The notes under the pieces: generated by a model
Told to the model about the DNA's origin: nothing
The model's database searches: none
The model's input: the letters and a program-made list of their open reading frames with translations, nothing else
Translations under genes and position numbers: made by a program
Source of the DNA: Desulfosporosinus sp. HMP52
Lineage (GTDB): Bacteria > Bacillota > Desulfitobacteriia > Desulfitobacteriales > Desulfitobacteriaceae
Assembly (NCBI RefSeq): GCF_000765145.1
Contig: NZ_JMGA01000008.1
Coordinates: 44,241-108,240, forward strand
Length of the DNA: 64,000 nucleotides
Direction: 5' to 3'
In this document: in pieces, positions 16,065 through 25,327 of the stretch
Position numbering within the stretch: the first letter of the stretch is position 1
Layout of the letters: the number at the start of each line of letters is the position of its first letter

Positions 16065-16940
16065 CTATGAACCACCCATGGGAGGGTTTGTTGGTGGCAG
16101 CGAGGGGGCATCGACTTCAGGATTCACTCCCATCTGATTCAAGGATTGCATTAGCTCCGGACTCATAGGGGGCGCTTCGGGATATATGGGAGCCACTTCC
16201 GGACTAATTGGAGGTTTTTCCTTATTGCTAAACAGGCCTGTAATCTTACCCCAAATAGTAGTAGCCGTTGACTTCACAGGACGGAGAAATGTCATGACAC
16301 CCATTGGATCTTTAACTTTTAAGATCAAGGGACCATTGGGTGCTTGCGCCAAGTGGGCAGGATTTTCTGCAGAGACTACAACCCGGTCGTAGTGATGCAG
16401 GGGGACAGGGCTTTGGAAATGAGCACGATAAACTCCGGTGCCAACCTGACGTAAGGTTCCCACCAAAAATCCGCTCTTCCCCTTTTCATCCACCAGATAT
16501 GCTGCATATACCCCGGGTTGGCCAAAACCCAGATAGGTCTGAGGTACGGGCAGATTAGCTATAAGAAGAAAAGTATTGTCCGGCGAAATGGTGGCCACTC
16601 CATTGCCGTTTACTCCGGCTTGGGCAGCTTGCAAAATAAGCTGCCTCGCTTGCGCTTGTCCTTGATTATAGGGTATCCCTGGATTGTAACCTTGTTCTGG
16701 CATGTAACCCATGTTTGGATGTCCGGGTGGCTGCTTAGCTCCTATAAAACCACCTCGTAAGTTTTGGATTTGTCCATCCTTTTGAAAAACTCCGCTGGCT
16801 TTGAGTCCTGAACCTAGGGTATTGCGTATCGCACCCGGAGAGTATCCCGAGCCAAATTGACCATTGGGTACTTGACTAGGGAACCCCTGCTGTCCGATGG
16901 GCTCATAAGGATTATTAGGCTTATCCCCAACGAACCTCAT
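16065..16940 (-). CDS. Unknown Pro/Gly-rich protein
   Basis: The ATG at 16940 follows AAAGGAGGGAG by 3-4 nt and gives 291 residues. The first 95 residues are low complexity, rich in Gly, Pro, Asn and Gln (YEPIGQQGFP, GYMPEQGYNPGIPYNQ). The middle (about 100-200) is a compact beta-rich region (DNTFLLIANLPVPQTYLGFG, SGFLVGTLRQVGTGVYRAHF, HHYDRVVVSAENPAH). The C-terminus is Pro-rich again. No signal peptide is seen. The composition resembles spore-coat or matrix proteins, but this is only a resemblance. It is divergent from the phosphoesterase gene. Confidence 0.7.
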   Translation of the reverse strand: MRFVGDKPNNPYEPIGQQGFPSQVPNGQFGSGYSPGAIRNTLGSGLKASGVFQKDGQIQNLRGGFIGAKQPPGHPNMGYMPEQGYNPGIPYNQGQAQARQLILQAAQAGVNGNGVATISPDNTFLLIANLPVPQTYLGFGQPGVYAAYLVDEKGKSGFLVGTLRQVGTGVYRAHFQSPVPLHHYDRVVVSAENPAHLAQAPNGPLILKVKDPMGVMTFLRPVKSTATTIWGKITGLFSNKEKPPISPEVAPIYPEAPPMSPELMQSLNQMGVNPEVDAPSLPPTNPPMGGS

Positions 16941-17024
16941 TATGCTCCCTCCTTTATTCACTTCAATGTGCCTTTATCTCATGATATGATAGTGAGTATT
17001 GAAGGGTTCTGAAAGGAGAATTTA

Positions 17025-17960
17025 ATGGCTAAGAAATCAACACCTCTTGCCAAGACAATATCTCGCCGTAGTTTCTTCCAAAAAATCGGCGGTTTTATTG
17101 CAAACCACTGGCTGCTTAGTTCCGTCCCTGTTGCAGGAGCCGGGGTTCTCGGCTGGGCAGAATTTGATACTCTCTCTTTAAAGCTTCAAAAATGGGATCT
17201 CTCTTACCCAACTCTGCCCTTGGCTCTAGAGGGAAAAACTATTTGCCAACTGAGCGATTTGCACCTTGAAAGCTTACGGATTTCTCCGGAAAAAATCCAG
17301 CAAAGTGTAATGTCTCAAAAGCCCGACCTCCTTGTCATAACAGGGGATATTATTTCGACAAGGACGGATTTAGATAAATTAGCCCCCTATCTCAGTGGAC
17401 TGACTGCTCCCTTTGGAAATTATGTGGTTATGGGAAATAACGATTATAGTCATTTATCCCGGACTCTTTTGAAACGCTATCTCCAAGAGTTTGAAACTCT
17501 GGGCTGGATTCCGTTGCTGAATGATGCCGTTTTTCTCAAACAACTTGATCTTTGGGTTATTGGAATCGATGACCCGGCAACTGCTCATGATGAAGTAGAT
17601 TTAGCCTACCAAAAGCTACTATCTGCTCAGTCAACTCTAACTAACTCCCCCTTTCGCTTAGCTCTGGCTCATTCTTCAGATTGCCTGGACGATGTGGCAA
17701 AACACGGAGCAGATCTTCTACTTACAGGCCATACCCATGGCGGTCAAATCCGTCTGCCGGGATTTGGTCCGCTAATCACTAATACCTACCTGGGAGACCT
17801 AGGGTTTTATGAGGGATATCATGTCATTAATGGAGTCCCCCTATATATCAATACGGGTATTGGCGAAAGTATGATTCCTCTACGCTTTAATGTGCCTCCT
17901 GAAATCGCTTTCTTCACCTTACATCGTGGAAATGAGCAGCCAAGGCATGAGACCCGGTAA
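17025..17960 (+). CDS. Exported metallophosphoesterase (YkuE-like)
   Basis: The 311-residue protein has the full calcineurin-like metal set: DLH (in LSDLHLESL), GD (VITGDII), GNND, a His in LALAHSSD and the closing GHTHGGQ. The N-terminus has SRRSFFQK before a hydrophobic segment, as in a twin-arginine signal. Bacillus YkuE, a related enzyme, is Tat-exported and wall-bound. The ATG has GAAAGGAG upstream. It is a single gene ended by the hairpin at 17983. The physiological substrate is unknown. Confidence 0.9.
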   Translation: MAKKSTPLAKTISRRSFFQKIGGFIANHWLLSSVPVAGAGVLGWAEFDTLSLKLQKWDLSYPTLPLALEGKTICQLSDLHLESLRISPEKIQQSVMSQKPDLLVITGDIISTRTDLDKLAPYLSGLTAPFGNYVVMGNNDYSHLSRTLLKRYLQEFETLGWIPLLNDAVFLKQLDLWVIGIDDPATAHDEVDLAYQKLLSAQSTLTNSPFRLALAHSSDCLDDVAKHGADLLLTGHTHGGQIRLPGFGPLITNTYLGDLGFYEGYHVINGVPLYINTGIGESMIPLRFNVPPEIAFFTLHRGNEQPRHETR

Positions 17961-17982
17961 GTTAGCCAAAATAAAATGAAGA

Positions 17983-18015
17983 GATGTCCCACAACCACTT
18001 TGGTTGCGGGACATC
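17983..18015 (+). terminator. Terminator after the phosphoesterase gene
   Basis: GATGTCCC-A-CAACCA pairs with TGGTTG-C-GGGACATC around a CTT loop, followed by TTACTTTTC. Confidence 0.75.
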
Positions 18016-18089
18016 TTACTTTTCTGCACATTATCAATTGCTCATAAACGGGCCATCACCATAAACATTCTCCCAATTCTCCAGCCCAG

Positions 18090-18335
18090 GACGCAGTATG
18101 AGACAACGTGACGTCTATACATAAGCAGAAAAACAAACTTCCGTTTAAGTGACCGCCCCCAGACTGGGGCAGTGTACAAGGATGGCTCATCTGGCACGAT
18201 AGTCTCCAGTGGAGATTATCGCCGTAGGCGGGTTCTTCAAAACAATACTGTCGCCGAAGGATGAAACCCTCTCCCCAAAGCAGGGAGCTTAAAGGGTTAG
18301 TTTGCTGTGCTAATGTATGAAGAACGATGGCTCAT
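18090..18335. ncRNA. Candidate structured non-coding RNA
   Basis: A 320-bp gap without a gene contains a dense run of short hairpins: GCCCC-CAGACT-GGGGC (near 18150), TCTCC-AGT-GGAGA (near 18205), CGCC-GTA-GGCG (near 18222), nested ACCCT/CTCCC with GGGAG/AGGGT (18266-18297), and GTATGA/TCATAC (near 18317-18338). GATGGCTCAT occurs twice (near 18182 and 18328). The local GC content is higher than in neighbouring intergenic DNA. The strand and class are unknown: it could be a free RNA, a guide-RNA remnant of a lost IS605-type element, or a leader. No known riboswitch consensus was recognised. Confidence 0.4.
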
Positions 18336-18344
18336 ACAAGTCCC

Positions 18345-19370
18345 TTAAATACTAAAGGTATGGTTGCCGATACGTTTGATGACAGTACGACTCTTAATCC
18401 ATTTGTCGGTAGCCGTTTGGGGGTTGTAGTAAAAAATTGCCCCATTTGTCGGGTCCAGGCCGGATAGAGCGGCTTCGGCTGCTTTGTAGGCTTGATCATC
18501 GGGATCTAAATGAATTTGCCGATCGTCCACGGCTGTAAAAGCTCCGGATTGGTAGACAATTCCTTTTATTGTTTTAGGAAACCGGGGATCCTTGAGTCGA
18601 TTAAGTACAACCGCTCCAACAGCTACTTGGCCTAAGAAATCTTCTCCGCGAGCTTCTCCGTAGATGACCCGACTCAATAGCTCTACTTCCTCTTTGGAGA
18701 CTAGACGTCCCAAACCACGGGAGTGAATTTGACTGTCGTCTTTAGGATCGGGGAGCGACCTAACCTGTTTGTCAATTTTCTTTGTGTCTTGAGTTACAAT
18801 TATCTCGTAGGTCTGAATATCTGATTTCGGTTGTTCGGAAGACAGTTGGCCTGAATCAGCAACGCTGGACTCTTGTTTATAAACTGTTGCTAACACTGGG
18901 ATACTTCGTAAGATATTAACCCACCATGGCGTGTCTTCGACAACTTCTTTTACTTTCTCAGCAGAGATTACCGGGGTAGTTGAAACTGCTACGACTTCCT
19001 TTGTATATTCCTTAACATCCCTGGGCTGGAGGTCCTCAGTTTTTTTCTGAATGATTGGGTTGGGAACCCATAAGGTCTGTCCCTCCCGAATTTGATCAGG
19101 ACTTTTTATCCGGTTGAATTTTACGAGTTCATCAACGGAGGTTTGATACCTTTCTGCTAAATGCCAAAGAGTTTCACCACGCTGAACTGCTATCTTCATG
19201 GTAGTTGACGAATTTGGATAGATCCCTTTATTTACATTGTTAACGATTTTGCTCCCGAGTCCTAGCGCAGGATAGATATTGGCCTGCCATAAACACAGAC
19301 ACATTATCCCACATAGGAAAATCGCCAAAGACTTCCGACATCGTCGGTGTGGTAATAAAATAAAAATCAC
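18345..19370 (-). CDS. SleB-like cell wall hydrolase with LysM domain
   Basis: The protein of about 341 residues has an N-terminal membrane or signal segment, one LysM domain (MKIAVQRGETLWHLAERYQTSVDELVKFN, about 58-105), a linker and a C-terminal Hydrolase_2 domain. That domain has the catalytic Glu motif VIYGEARGE and the closing AIFYYNP region. SleB-type enzymes are lytic transglycosylases that degrade spore cortex. The start is unclear. GTG 19370 lies inside the ribosome site AGAGGTG, and the codon at the right distance (8 nt) is an ATT at 19361. Either would leave the fold intact. Confidence 0.88.
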   Translation of the reverse strand: MIFILLPHRRCRKSLAIFLCGIMCLCLWQANIYPALGLGSKIVNNVNKGIYPNSSTTMKIAVQRGETLWHLAERYQTSVDELVKFNRIKSPDQIREGQTLWVPNPIIQKKTEDLQPRDVKEYTKEVVAVSTTPVISAEKVKEVVEDTPWWVNILRSIPVLATVYKQESSVADSGQLSSEQPKSDIQTYEIIVTQDTKKIDKQVRSLPDPKDDSQIHSRGLGRLVSKEEVELLSRVIYGEARGEDFLGQVAVGAVVLNRLKDPRFPKTIKGIVYQSGAFTAVDDRQIHLDPDDQAYKAAEAALSGLDPTNGAIFYYNPQTATDKWIKSRTVIKRIGNHTFSI

Positions 19371-19572
19371 CTCTTGTTATAGACTATTTCTAGTCTTTCC
19401 CAATTAAGGTGGGTTTTATAACTACCTGCTTAAATGCTTAATAGTGGCAGAATGCTTTTTCCTTATTTGTCATATGCTACTATGGCATACATATACTATT
19501 ATGACTGAGCAAAGATAGATTAGTCTCATCTTTTGTTTTGTCGATTATTGTAAGTGAGGTGAGGTTGACAAC

Positions 19573-19968
19573 TTGAAGGCTTTTATCAAAAACCTGTTAT
19601 TGTCGTTATCTCCCCCTGAAGATCCCCCCCTCAGCGAGGAGGAACGCCTGCTTGCGGAAATCGAAGAAACTAGAGAAAAAATGGAACACGCCTGGAACCG
19701 CCTGGATTATGCGGCTCCAGAATATGTAGAAATTGCCGTACTCGAGCTTCTGCTCGCTGAAACCCAATATGGAATTCTCAACAAACGCTATCGTCTAATG
19801 TTAGGGTTAAAAGATGCCTCTTACTTTATTCCCACCAGGGCCAGAGCTTTATCCACAACTCTAGAGGAAAGCTGTCTAAACCATGCCTTTTATGGATCAC
19901 TTTCAAATCCTGCTAAAGAGAATCCTGCTGTATCCTCCTTACCTCAGTTAACTTCTCCAAATTCATAG
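19573..19968 (+). CDS. DUF2508 (YaaL-like) protein
   Basis: The 131-residue product starts at TTG with GAGGTGAGG about 8 nt upstream. A helical region of about 60 residues (LSEEERLLAEIEETREKMEHA to YGILNKRYRLMLGL) matches the DUF2508 pattern of alternating charged and aromatic residues. YaaL in Bacillus lies next to recR and the sporulation gene bofA and has no known function. The C-terminal 45 residues are an extension without known similarity. It stands alone here. Confidence 0.7.
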   Translation: MKAFIKNLLLSLSPPEDPPLSEEERLLAEIEETREKMEHAWNRLDYAAPEYVEIAVLELLLAETQYGILNKRYRLMLGLKDASYFIPTRARALSTTLEESCLNHAFYGSLSNPAKENPAVSSLPQLTSPNS

Positions 19969-20029
19969 AGTTTTCCTCAGAGGACTATTATTGAGATTTT
20001 TTAGGAGACTTTTTAGAGAGTAGAAAAGC

Positions 20030-20056
20030 GTGTTAAAAGGACCGTCCCCCTAACAC
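20030..20056. repeat. Short palindromic repeat GTGTTA..ACCGTCCCCC..TAACAC
   Basis: GTGTTA and TAACAC flank AAAAGGACCGTCCCCC. A related GGGGGACGGTTGTC block occurs at 63580. It looks like a short dispersed intergenic palindrome just before the terminator. Confidence 0.4.
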
Positions 20057-20064
20057 ACCCTAAC

Positions 20065-20100
20065 ACAAAAGCTCCGCCGATTTTTCGGCGGAGCTTTTGT
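20065..20100. terminator. Bidirectional terminator between DUF2508 and TetR genes
   Basis: Perfect 16-bp arms ACAAAAGCTCCGCCGA and TCGGCGGAGCTTTTGT close on a TTTT loop. They separate the convergent DUF2508 and TetR genes. Confidence 0.85.
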
Positions 20101-20113
20101 CGTCGGAGCTTTC

Positions 20114-20698
20114 TTATCTTAGTCCGGTCAATATCACGTGGACCATTGCCTGATGATCTGTGTCCTCTAAAGGGCGTGGCTTTATAAAAAACCTTTGCAT
20201 ACAAAATTGCTCCAGAGTGCCCATAATACAACAAGTAGCTAGTTCGTCATCGAGATCAGCCCGCAATTGCCCTTTAGCCTTAGCCTCTTTGACCATCTCT
20301 TTGTAAAACTCGATGATAATTGACTGAGCTGCCATGTGATGGGCACGGATTTCCTCAGAAAGGATTTTGACCTGCATGGCAATATGGACGAATTCCATAT
20401 GATGGTTTAGGAACTGAGCAAGAAAGTGTGAGCAGTTGAGAATTTTTTCCTCGATGGTTTCATCCTGATCCATGCTTTCTTTTAAACCGATTCTGAATTG
20501 ATCCACACTGAACTTGAGTATTTCTTCAAACAAGCGATCTTTACTTTCAAAGTACTCGTAAACTGTACCTTTGCCAATCCCCGCCTCTTTGGCGATATAC
20601 TCCATCTTTGCGCCGTCGAAGCCGTGTTTAGAAAAAACACGAATTGCAGCTTTAAGGATCTCTGTCTGTTTTTCTTCTCTCGACGCCGTGGGTACCAT
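20114..20698 (-). CDS. TetR-family repressor of the RND operon
   Basis: The 194-residue protein has an N-terminal TetR helix-turn-helix (ILKAAIRVFSKHGFDGAKMEYIAKEAGIGKGTVYEYFESKDRLFEEIL) and a helical ligand domain. It is the last gene of the adaptor-pump-TetR operon, 5 bp after the pump stop, so translation is probably coupled: AAAGGAG directly touches the ATG. A dyad ACCGA-CTGT-TCGGT over the start of the operon (25094-25107) is its likely operator. Such a layout gives negative autoregulation relieved by a pump substrate. Confidence 0.92.
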   Translation of the reverse strand: MVPTASREEKQTEILKAAIRVFSKHGFDGAKMEYIAKEAGIGKGTVYEYFESKDRLFEEILKFSVDQFRIGLKESMDQDETIEEKILNCSHFLAQFLNHHMEFVHIAMQVKILSEEIRAHHMAAQSIIIEFYKEMVKEAKAKGQLRADLDDELATCCIMGTLEQFCMQRFFIKPRPLEDTDHQAMVHVILTGLR

Positions 20699-20703
20699 CT
20701 CCT

Positions 20704-23700
20704 TTACACAGAATGTGTTAGCTGAGGCGCAGATTTCTGTTTATTCTTTTTCTTTTCCTTCTTATTCTTTCTGGAATCCCGAATATCTTCAAAAATCGTA
20801 TAGATAACAGGTACGAGAAGCAGAGTTGATAAAGTGGAAAGGGTTAGTCCGAAGATTACCACGATACCCATGGGAGCCATGGTTTCCGAACCTTCGCCGA
20901 TACCCAGGGCCATTGGGATAAGTCCCAGGATGGTCGCCAGAGTCGTCATCAGAATCGGCCTTAAACGAATGGGCCCGGCGTTTTCGATGGCCTCTTCCCG
21001 TTCTTCCCCCCGCTCTCGACGTTTAATAATATAGTCTACCAAGACAATGGCATTACTAACCGCAATACCTACCAAGAGAATCAAACCGATAAACGAGGGA
21101 ACGCTTAAGGTGGTTCGGGTAATGAATAATCCCAGCATTCCGCCGGAGAATCCCATTGGCAAGGATAGAATAATCGTAAAGGGGTGAAGTAAGGATTCGA
21201 ACTGAGCTGCCAAAATCATGTAAACCAGCAGAATTGCCAGGATTAAGGCCAGTCCCAAATCGGCGAAGGATTCCATAAGCTCCTTATTCTCACCTAAGAC
21301 TTCATACGTGTACCCATCCGGCATCTGATAATCTTTGAGCTTTGTTTCAATATCGGTGGTTATACTCCTTAAATCCCGATCGACAATTTGACTGGTTATA
21401 TGGACGACGCGAGTCTGTCCTGTTCTCTCGATCTTAACCGGTCCCCGTCCGATCTCAACCTCAGCCACCTGATTAAGGGGAACGGTTGTTCCGGAGAGGG
21501 TGGGAATCGGCGTCTGGCCTAAGTTTTCCAGACTTGTCTTAAAGGTCTCGTCCCCGGTAAGAACCACATCAATTTCAGATCCTTCATAACGATAGGTAGT
21601 TGCAGTGGTTCCGGAAATAGTCCCTTTGACAGCTTGGGAAATCTGAGCTGCCGATAAGCCGAATTGGGCAGCGTTGGGACGGTTAACTTTAACGACGACC
21701 TCCGGAACTCCGTCCGTCATGCTTGTTTTGACTTCCCGGGTTCCGTCAACGGAGGAAATAATCCCTTGTATATCCTCACCAATTTTCTTTAGATCCTCAA
21801 GCTCTTCTCCTTTAATCGCAATGTCAATGGGAGTTGTTGAACCACCCATTTGCATATTATCGGTTACCGTTACTTTGATCTCAGCACCAGGAATGTCCTT
21901 GGTTAGAGAACGTATCTCGTCTCCAACCTCCCCGACACTCCGGGACCTTTTGTCCAGATCCACCAGCTGAACACTGAGGGAGCCAGTATTGGCAGTATCC
22001 CCTCCCAGGGAAAAACCACCGTTAGTTCCTATTTGGGTAAAGACGGTTTCAATTTCAGATATGCCTGCCAGTTTTTCCTCGATCTTGTTCATGGTATCTT
22101 CAGTATCTTCAAGTTTGGCGCCATCCGGCAAGGTCAGGTTAACTGTCAATTGACCTACATCTGATTCAGGCATGAATTCTGCACCTAAACTGAGAGCTGA
22201 GGCAGCGGACAGAACAAAGACCAAAGTGGCAGTCACCATCACTGTTTTTCGATGATGTAAGGCATAGTGTAAAAATCTCTTATAGACCCCTTCAATTCGG
22301 GCAAAGCCTGCGTCGAAGCCACGACTCATTCTATCGATAAGCCCTCTAATTCCCTTACGTCCCTCGGCAATCTCTCCCGATTTCATTAGCTTAGCCGAAA
22401 GGGTAGGAACTAGCGTCAGAGAAACCAGCAGAGAAGCCATTAGAGATATGGCGAAGGTCATGGCTAACTCTCGGAAAATTGTGGATACCACGCCCTCAAC
22501 GAAGACGATGGGGAGAAATACTGCGACAGTTGTCAAGGTGGAAGCGAAGACAGCCATGCCTACTTCTGATACCCCTTTGACCGCAGCTTCGTATTTAGAA
22601 TATCCTTCCTGGCGATGGCGATGGATGTTTTCTAAAGCGACGATATTATCATCCACCAAACGGCCCATTGCCAGGGTCAGTCCGCCAAGAGTCATCATAT
22701 TGATAGTGATCCCGGCAAAATAGAGAACTGCAAAGGTGGCCATCATGGCGATTGGGATTGCTGTAGCAGTGATAAAGGTTGTTCGGATATTATGAAAGAA
22801 CAGAAACACCACGACAATTGCTAAGACCCCACCCAAGATTGCTTCGTTTTCCACGGTTTTAACGGATTGCTTAATGTCAATCGATTGATCCATAACAACA
22901 TCGACCTTAAGATCCGGGTATTCTTTAGCAAATGCTTGGACTGTGGCATTGACCTCATCAGCTACTTTAACGGTATTGGTCCCGGATTGTTTTTGCACAG
23001 AGATGCTGACACTTTTTTCGGAATTTGCTTTAGTAATGGCATTGACATCTTTATGTACAATCCCTACATCGGCAATATCTTTTAGTTTAATCTGTCCGCC
23101 ACTAGGAAGGGGAATCAAGACATTTTTGATTTCCTCTAAAGACTTAAACTCTCCGGTGGTGCGAATGGTTAGTTTTTGGGTCCCCTTATCTACCTGACCG
23201 CCGGGAGAATTAAGATTTTCTGCGCGAATCAATTGGGCTAAGGAACTGATGGTTAAGCCATAACCATTCATTTTTTCCAGATGGGTTTTAATTTCAACCT
23301 GATCTTCATAGCCGCCGATAACTGAGACCGAGGCGGCTCCGGATACTCTCTCCAGCTGAGGCTTGAGTTTATCCTCGGCAATGGACTGAAGTTTCGCTAA
23401 GTCTGCATCATGTCCACTGATGGTTAGAATCACCACAGGCATAGCATCCAAATCCAGCTTCATGACCATTGGCGCCCCTGCATCATCAGGTAACCGACTT
23501 TTAATCTGATCAACTTTCTCCCGCATTTGCAGGGTTGCAAAGTCCATATCTGTTCCATTTTTAAACTGAGCTATTACGATTGAACTACCCTCAGAGGTTG
23601 TCGACGTCACCGTATCAATATTTTCAACGGTGGAAACCGCCCCTTCTAAGGGATTAGTAATGAGTTTCTCGATCTCCTGCGGGCCGACCCCAGAATAATT

Positions 23701-23847
23701 TGTCACAACGATGGAAACCGGAATTTCTATGTTGGGCAAAAGATCAATGGGAAGGCGAGTCAGGGAAATACCGCCTAAGAGAATGATAATGAGCATCACC
23801 ATGATGATTGAGACAGGGCGTTTAACTGAAACCTCTGCTAGCTTCAA
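20704..23847 (-). CDS. RND-family efflux pump (AcrB/SwrC-like)
   Basis: The 1047-residue protein has the full RND layout: membrane helix 1 (VSIIMVMLIIILLGGISL), two large extracytoplasmic loops and twelve membrane helices. The helix-4 proton-relay aspartates lie in AMGRLVDDNIVALENIHRH. The conserved opening VKRPVSIIMVML and the late GIAVSNAIVLVDYI motif are present. The closest functional model in Gram-positives is SwrC/YerP of Bacillus, which exports surfactin. The TTG start overlaps the adaptor stop by 4 bp, with GGGAGGGG upstream. No outer-membrane channel gene is in the operon. The substrate is unknown. Confidence 0.95.
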   Translation of the reverse strand: MKLAEVSVKRPVSIIMVMLIIILLGGISLTRLPIDLLPNIEIPVSIVVTNYSGVGPQEIEKLITNPLEGAVSTVENIDTVTSTTSEGSSIVIAQFKNGTDMDFATLQMREKVDQIKSRLPDDAGAPMVMKLDLDAMPVVILTISGHDADLAKLQSIAEDKLKPQLERVSGAASVSVIGGYEDQVEIKTHLEKMNGYGLTISSLAQLIRAENLNSPGGQVDKGTQKLTIRTTGEFKSLEEIKNVLIPLPSGGQIKLKDIADVGIVHKDVNAITKANSEKSVSISVQKQSGTNTVKVADEVNATVQAFAKEYPDLKVDVVMDQSIDIKQSVKTVENEAILGGVLAIVVVFLFFHNIRTTFITATAIPIAMMATFAVLYFAGITINMMTLGGLTLAMGRLVDDNIVALENIHRHRQEGYSKYEAAVKGVSEVGMAVFASTLTTVAVFLPIVFVEGVVSTIFRELAMTFAISLMASLLVSLTLVPTLSAKLMKSGEIAEGRKGIRGLIDRMSRGFDAGFARIEGVYKRFLHYALHHRKTVMVTATLVFVLSAASALSLGAEFMPESDVGQLTVNLTLPDGAKLEDTEDTMNKIEEKLAGISEIETVFTQIGTNGGFSLGGDTANTGSLSVQLVDLDKRSRSVGEVGDEIRSLTKDIPGAEIKVTVTDNMQMGGSTTPIDIAIKGEELEDLKKIGEDIQGIISSVDGTREVKTSMTDGVPEVVVKVNRPNAAQFGLSAAQISQAVKGTISGTTATTYRYEGSEIDVVLTGDETFKTSLENLGQTPIPTLSGTTVPLNQVAEVEIGRGPVKIERTGQTRVVHITSQIVDRDLRSITTDIETKLKDYQMPDGYTYEVLGENKELMESFADLGLALILAILLVYMILAAQFESLLHPFTIILSLPMGFSGGMLGLFITRTTLSVPSFIGLILLVGIAVSNAIVLVDYIIKRRERGEEREEAIENAGPIRLRPILMTTLATILGLIPMALGIGEGSETMAPMGIVVIFGLTLSTLSTLLLVPVIYTIFEDIRDSRKNKKEKKKNKQKSAPQLTHSV

Positions 23848-25049
23848 GACTCTTCCCCTCCCACAATTTTCACCTTATGGCCTTCGTCAACCAAGGTCTG
23901 TCCTTTAACAATTACCTTATCACCCTGATCCAACCCTTTAAGGATCTCAATGTCCACCCCCGTATCCAGACCGGTGGTAATCTCTTTGGCAGTGGCTTTA
24001 TCATCGACAACCACATAGACAATGGTCTTTTCATTTTTCAGAACAACTGCCTCACTTTTGATGGCCATAACGTCCGGCTTTTCATCGGTGGTCAGTTCTA
24101 CTTTGGCAAACATCCCCGGCTTAATTAAACCGTCTAGATTCTCAATTAAAACTTTAATGGGATAAAGCTGGGTTTTGGGGTCGGCGGCTGGGCTGACATT
24201 TTCAATTCTTCCAACAAAACTTTCCTCCGACACTGAGGGAACCGTAACCTTGACTTCGTCATTCATTTTCATACGATTGACTAAGTTCTCCGTAACACTG
24301 ACTGTGGTGTAGACACTATTGGCATTGGTCAGGCTAACTCCCGGTTGAGCACTGCTGGCCATATTTCCTACTTGAACATTAACCTGAGAGACAACTCCGG
24401 CGACAGGGGCAGTAACAACTGCATTGTCTAAGGATTCCCGGGCTTGAGTAAGCTGAACTTCCACTAGATTAAGACTGCTGTCTGAGGCCTGCACGGTTAA
24501 TTGTTCAATCTGGCCTGCATACGAGGACTCTAATTCTTGCAGACCTAACTCAGCTTGATCCAGTTGAGATTTTGAAGCTGCACCTGCATCATAAAGAGCT
24601 TTCGTATTAGCCAGGGTCTTTTTCGCGTCAGCGATTTTTTCTGCGGCTATGGCTTGAGTTCTTGCCAGAGAGGATTTAGCACTCACCCACTGTTCTTTGC
24701 TATTTTGGTAACGGGCCTCAGCTAATTGATAAGCTGTATTCAGATCCGTGGTTTCCAAAGTAAACAAGACATCCCCTGCCTGAACTGTGTCCCCTACTTT
24801 GACGTTCACAGACATAACCTTACCCGCCATCTTGGGAACCACTGATACATCTGTCTCAGATGATATTTTCCCACTCAATATCGCAGTATTGATAAGCGTC
24901 TTGTGGCCGGCCATTTCCACCTCTACTGGTATGTACTTTTCTTCGACAACGGCAACGGGTTTATTTCCGCTGCACCCGGTCAAGACTCCAAACGTCATCA
25001 GCGCTACGAGTAAGATCCTAACCTTTCCCATGTTCCTAATTTTCTTCAA
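23844..25049 (-). CDS. RND adaptor lipoprotein (membrane-fusion protein)
   Basis: The 401-residue protein has a lipobox (FGVLTGCSG), so it is held by a lipid on the outer membrane leaflet, as in Gram-negative MexA/AcrA. It shows split lipoyl halves (VNVKVGDTVQAGDVLFTLE and VTAPVAGVVSQVNVQVG), a helical hairpin at about 110-190, a beta-barrel domain and a membrane-proximal domain ending in KGQTLVDEGHKVKIV. The TTG start follows GGAGGAGATAGGCG. It is first in the operon behind the promoter and operator at 25092-25146. It should couple to the RND pump encoded 4 bp downstream. Confidence 0.93.
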   Translation of the reverse strand: MKKIRNMGKVRILLVALMTFGVLTGCSGNKPVAVVEEKYIPVEVEMAGHKTLINTAILSGKISSETDVSVVPKMAGKVMSVNVKVGDTVQAGDVLFTLETTDLNTAYQLAEARYQNSKEQWVSAKSSLARTQAIAAEKIADAKKTLANTKALYDAGAASKSQLDQAELGLQELESSYAGQIEQLTVQASDSSLNLVEVQLTQARESLDNAVVTAPVAGVVSQVNVQVGNMASSAQPGVSLTNANSVYTTVSVTENLVNRMKMNDEVKVTVPSVSEESFVGRIENVSPAADPKTQLYPIKVLIENLDGLIKPGMFAKVELTTDEKPDVMAIKSEAVVLKNEKTIVYVVVDDKATAKEITTGLDTGVDIEILKGLDQGDKVIVKGQTLVDEGHKVKIVGGEES

Positions 25050-25091
25050 CGCCTATCTCCTCCACTTTGCCCATAAATTCTCAATCTTTCA

Positions 25092-25146
25092 GAACCGACT
25101 GTTCGGTCACCTAATTAGTTATACCTTGAATAGCTTTGAAAATCAA
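25092..25146 (-). promoter_or_regulatory. Sigma-A-type promoter with TetR-type operator for the RND operon
   Basis: On the minus strand, TTGATT (25146-25141) and TATAAC (25123-25118) are 17 nt apart, a good vegetative promoter. Just after the -10 lies the inverted repeat ACCGA-CTGT-TCGGT (25094-25107), flanked by A and C. A repressor bound there would block the start site. The gene order, with TetR last in the operon, supports autoregulation. Confidence 0.65.
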
Positions 25147-25327
25147 GCTATCCAGGAAATAATCCTTAAGATCATATGATTACTTCCCAGATAAATAAGA
25201 TAAAATCAATTAGTATAACTATTGGATTCATTAGACCTGGTCTCAACATTATTTAGATATGGCTGCATATTATTTTAAAAAAAATTTATTATAGTCTTCA
25301 TAGTTTTGTCTTCTTTGTCTCAAGCCT

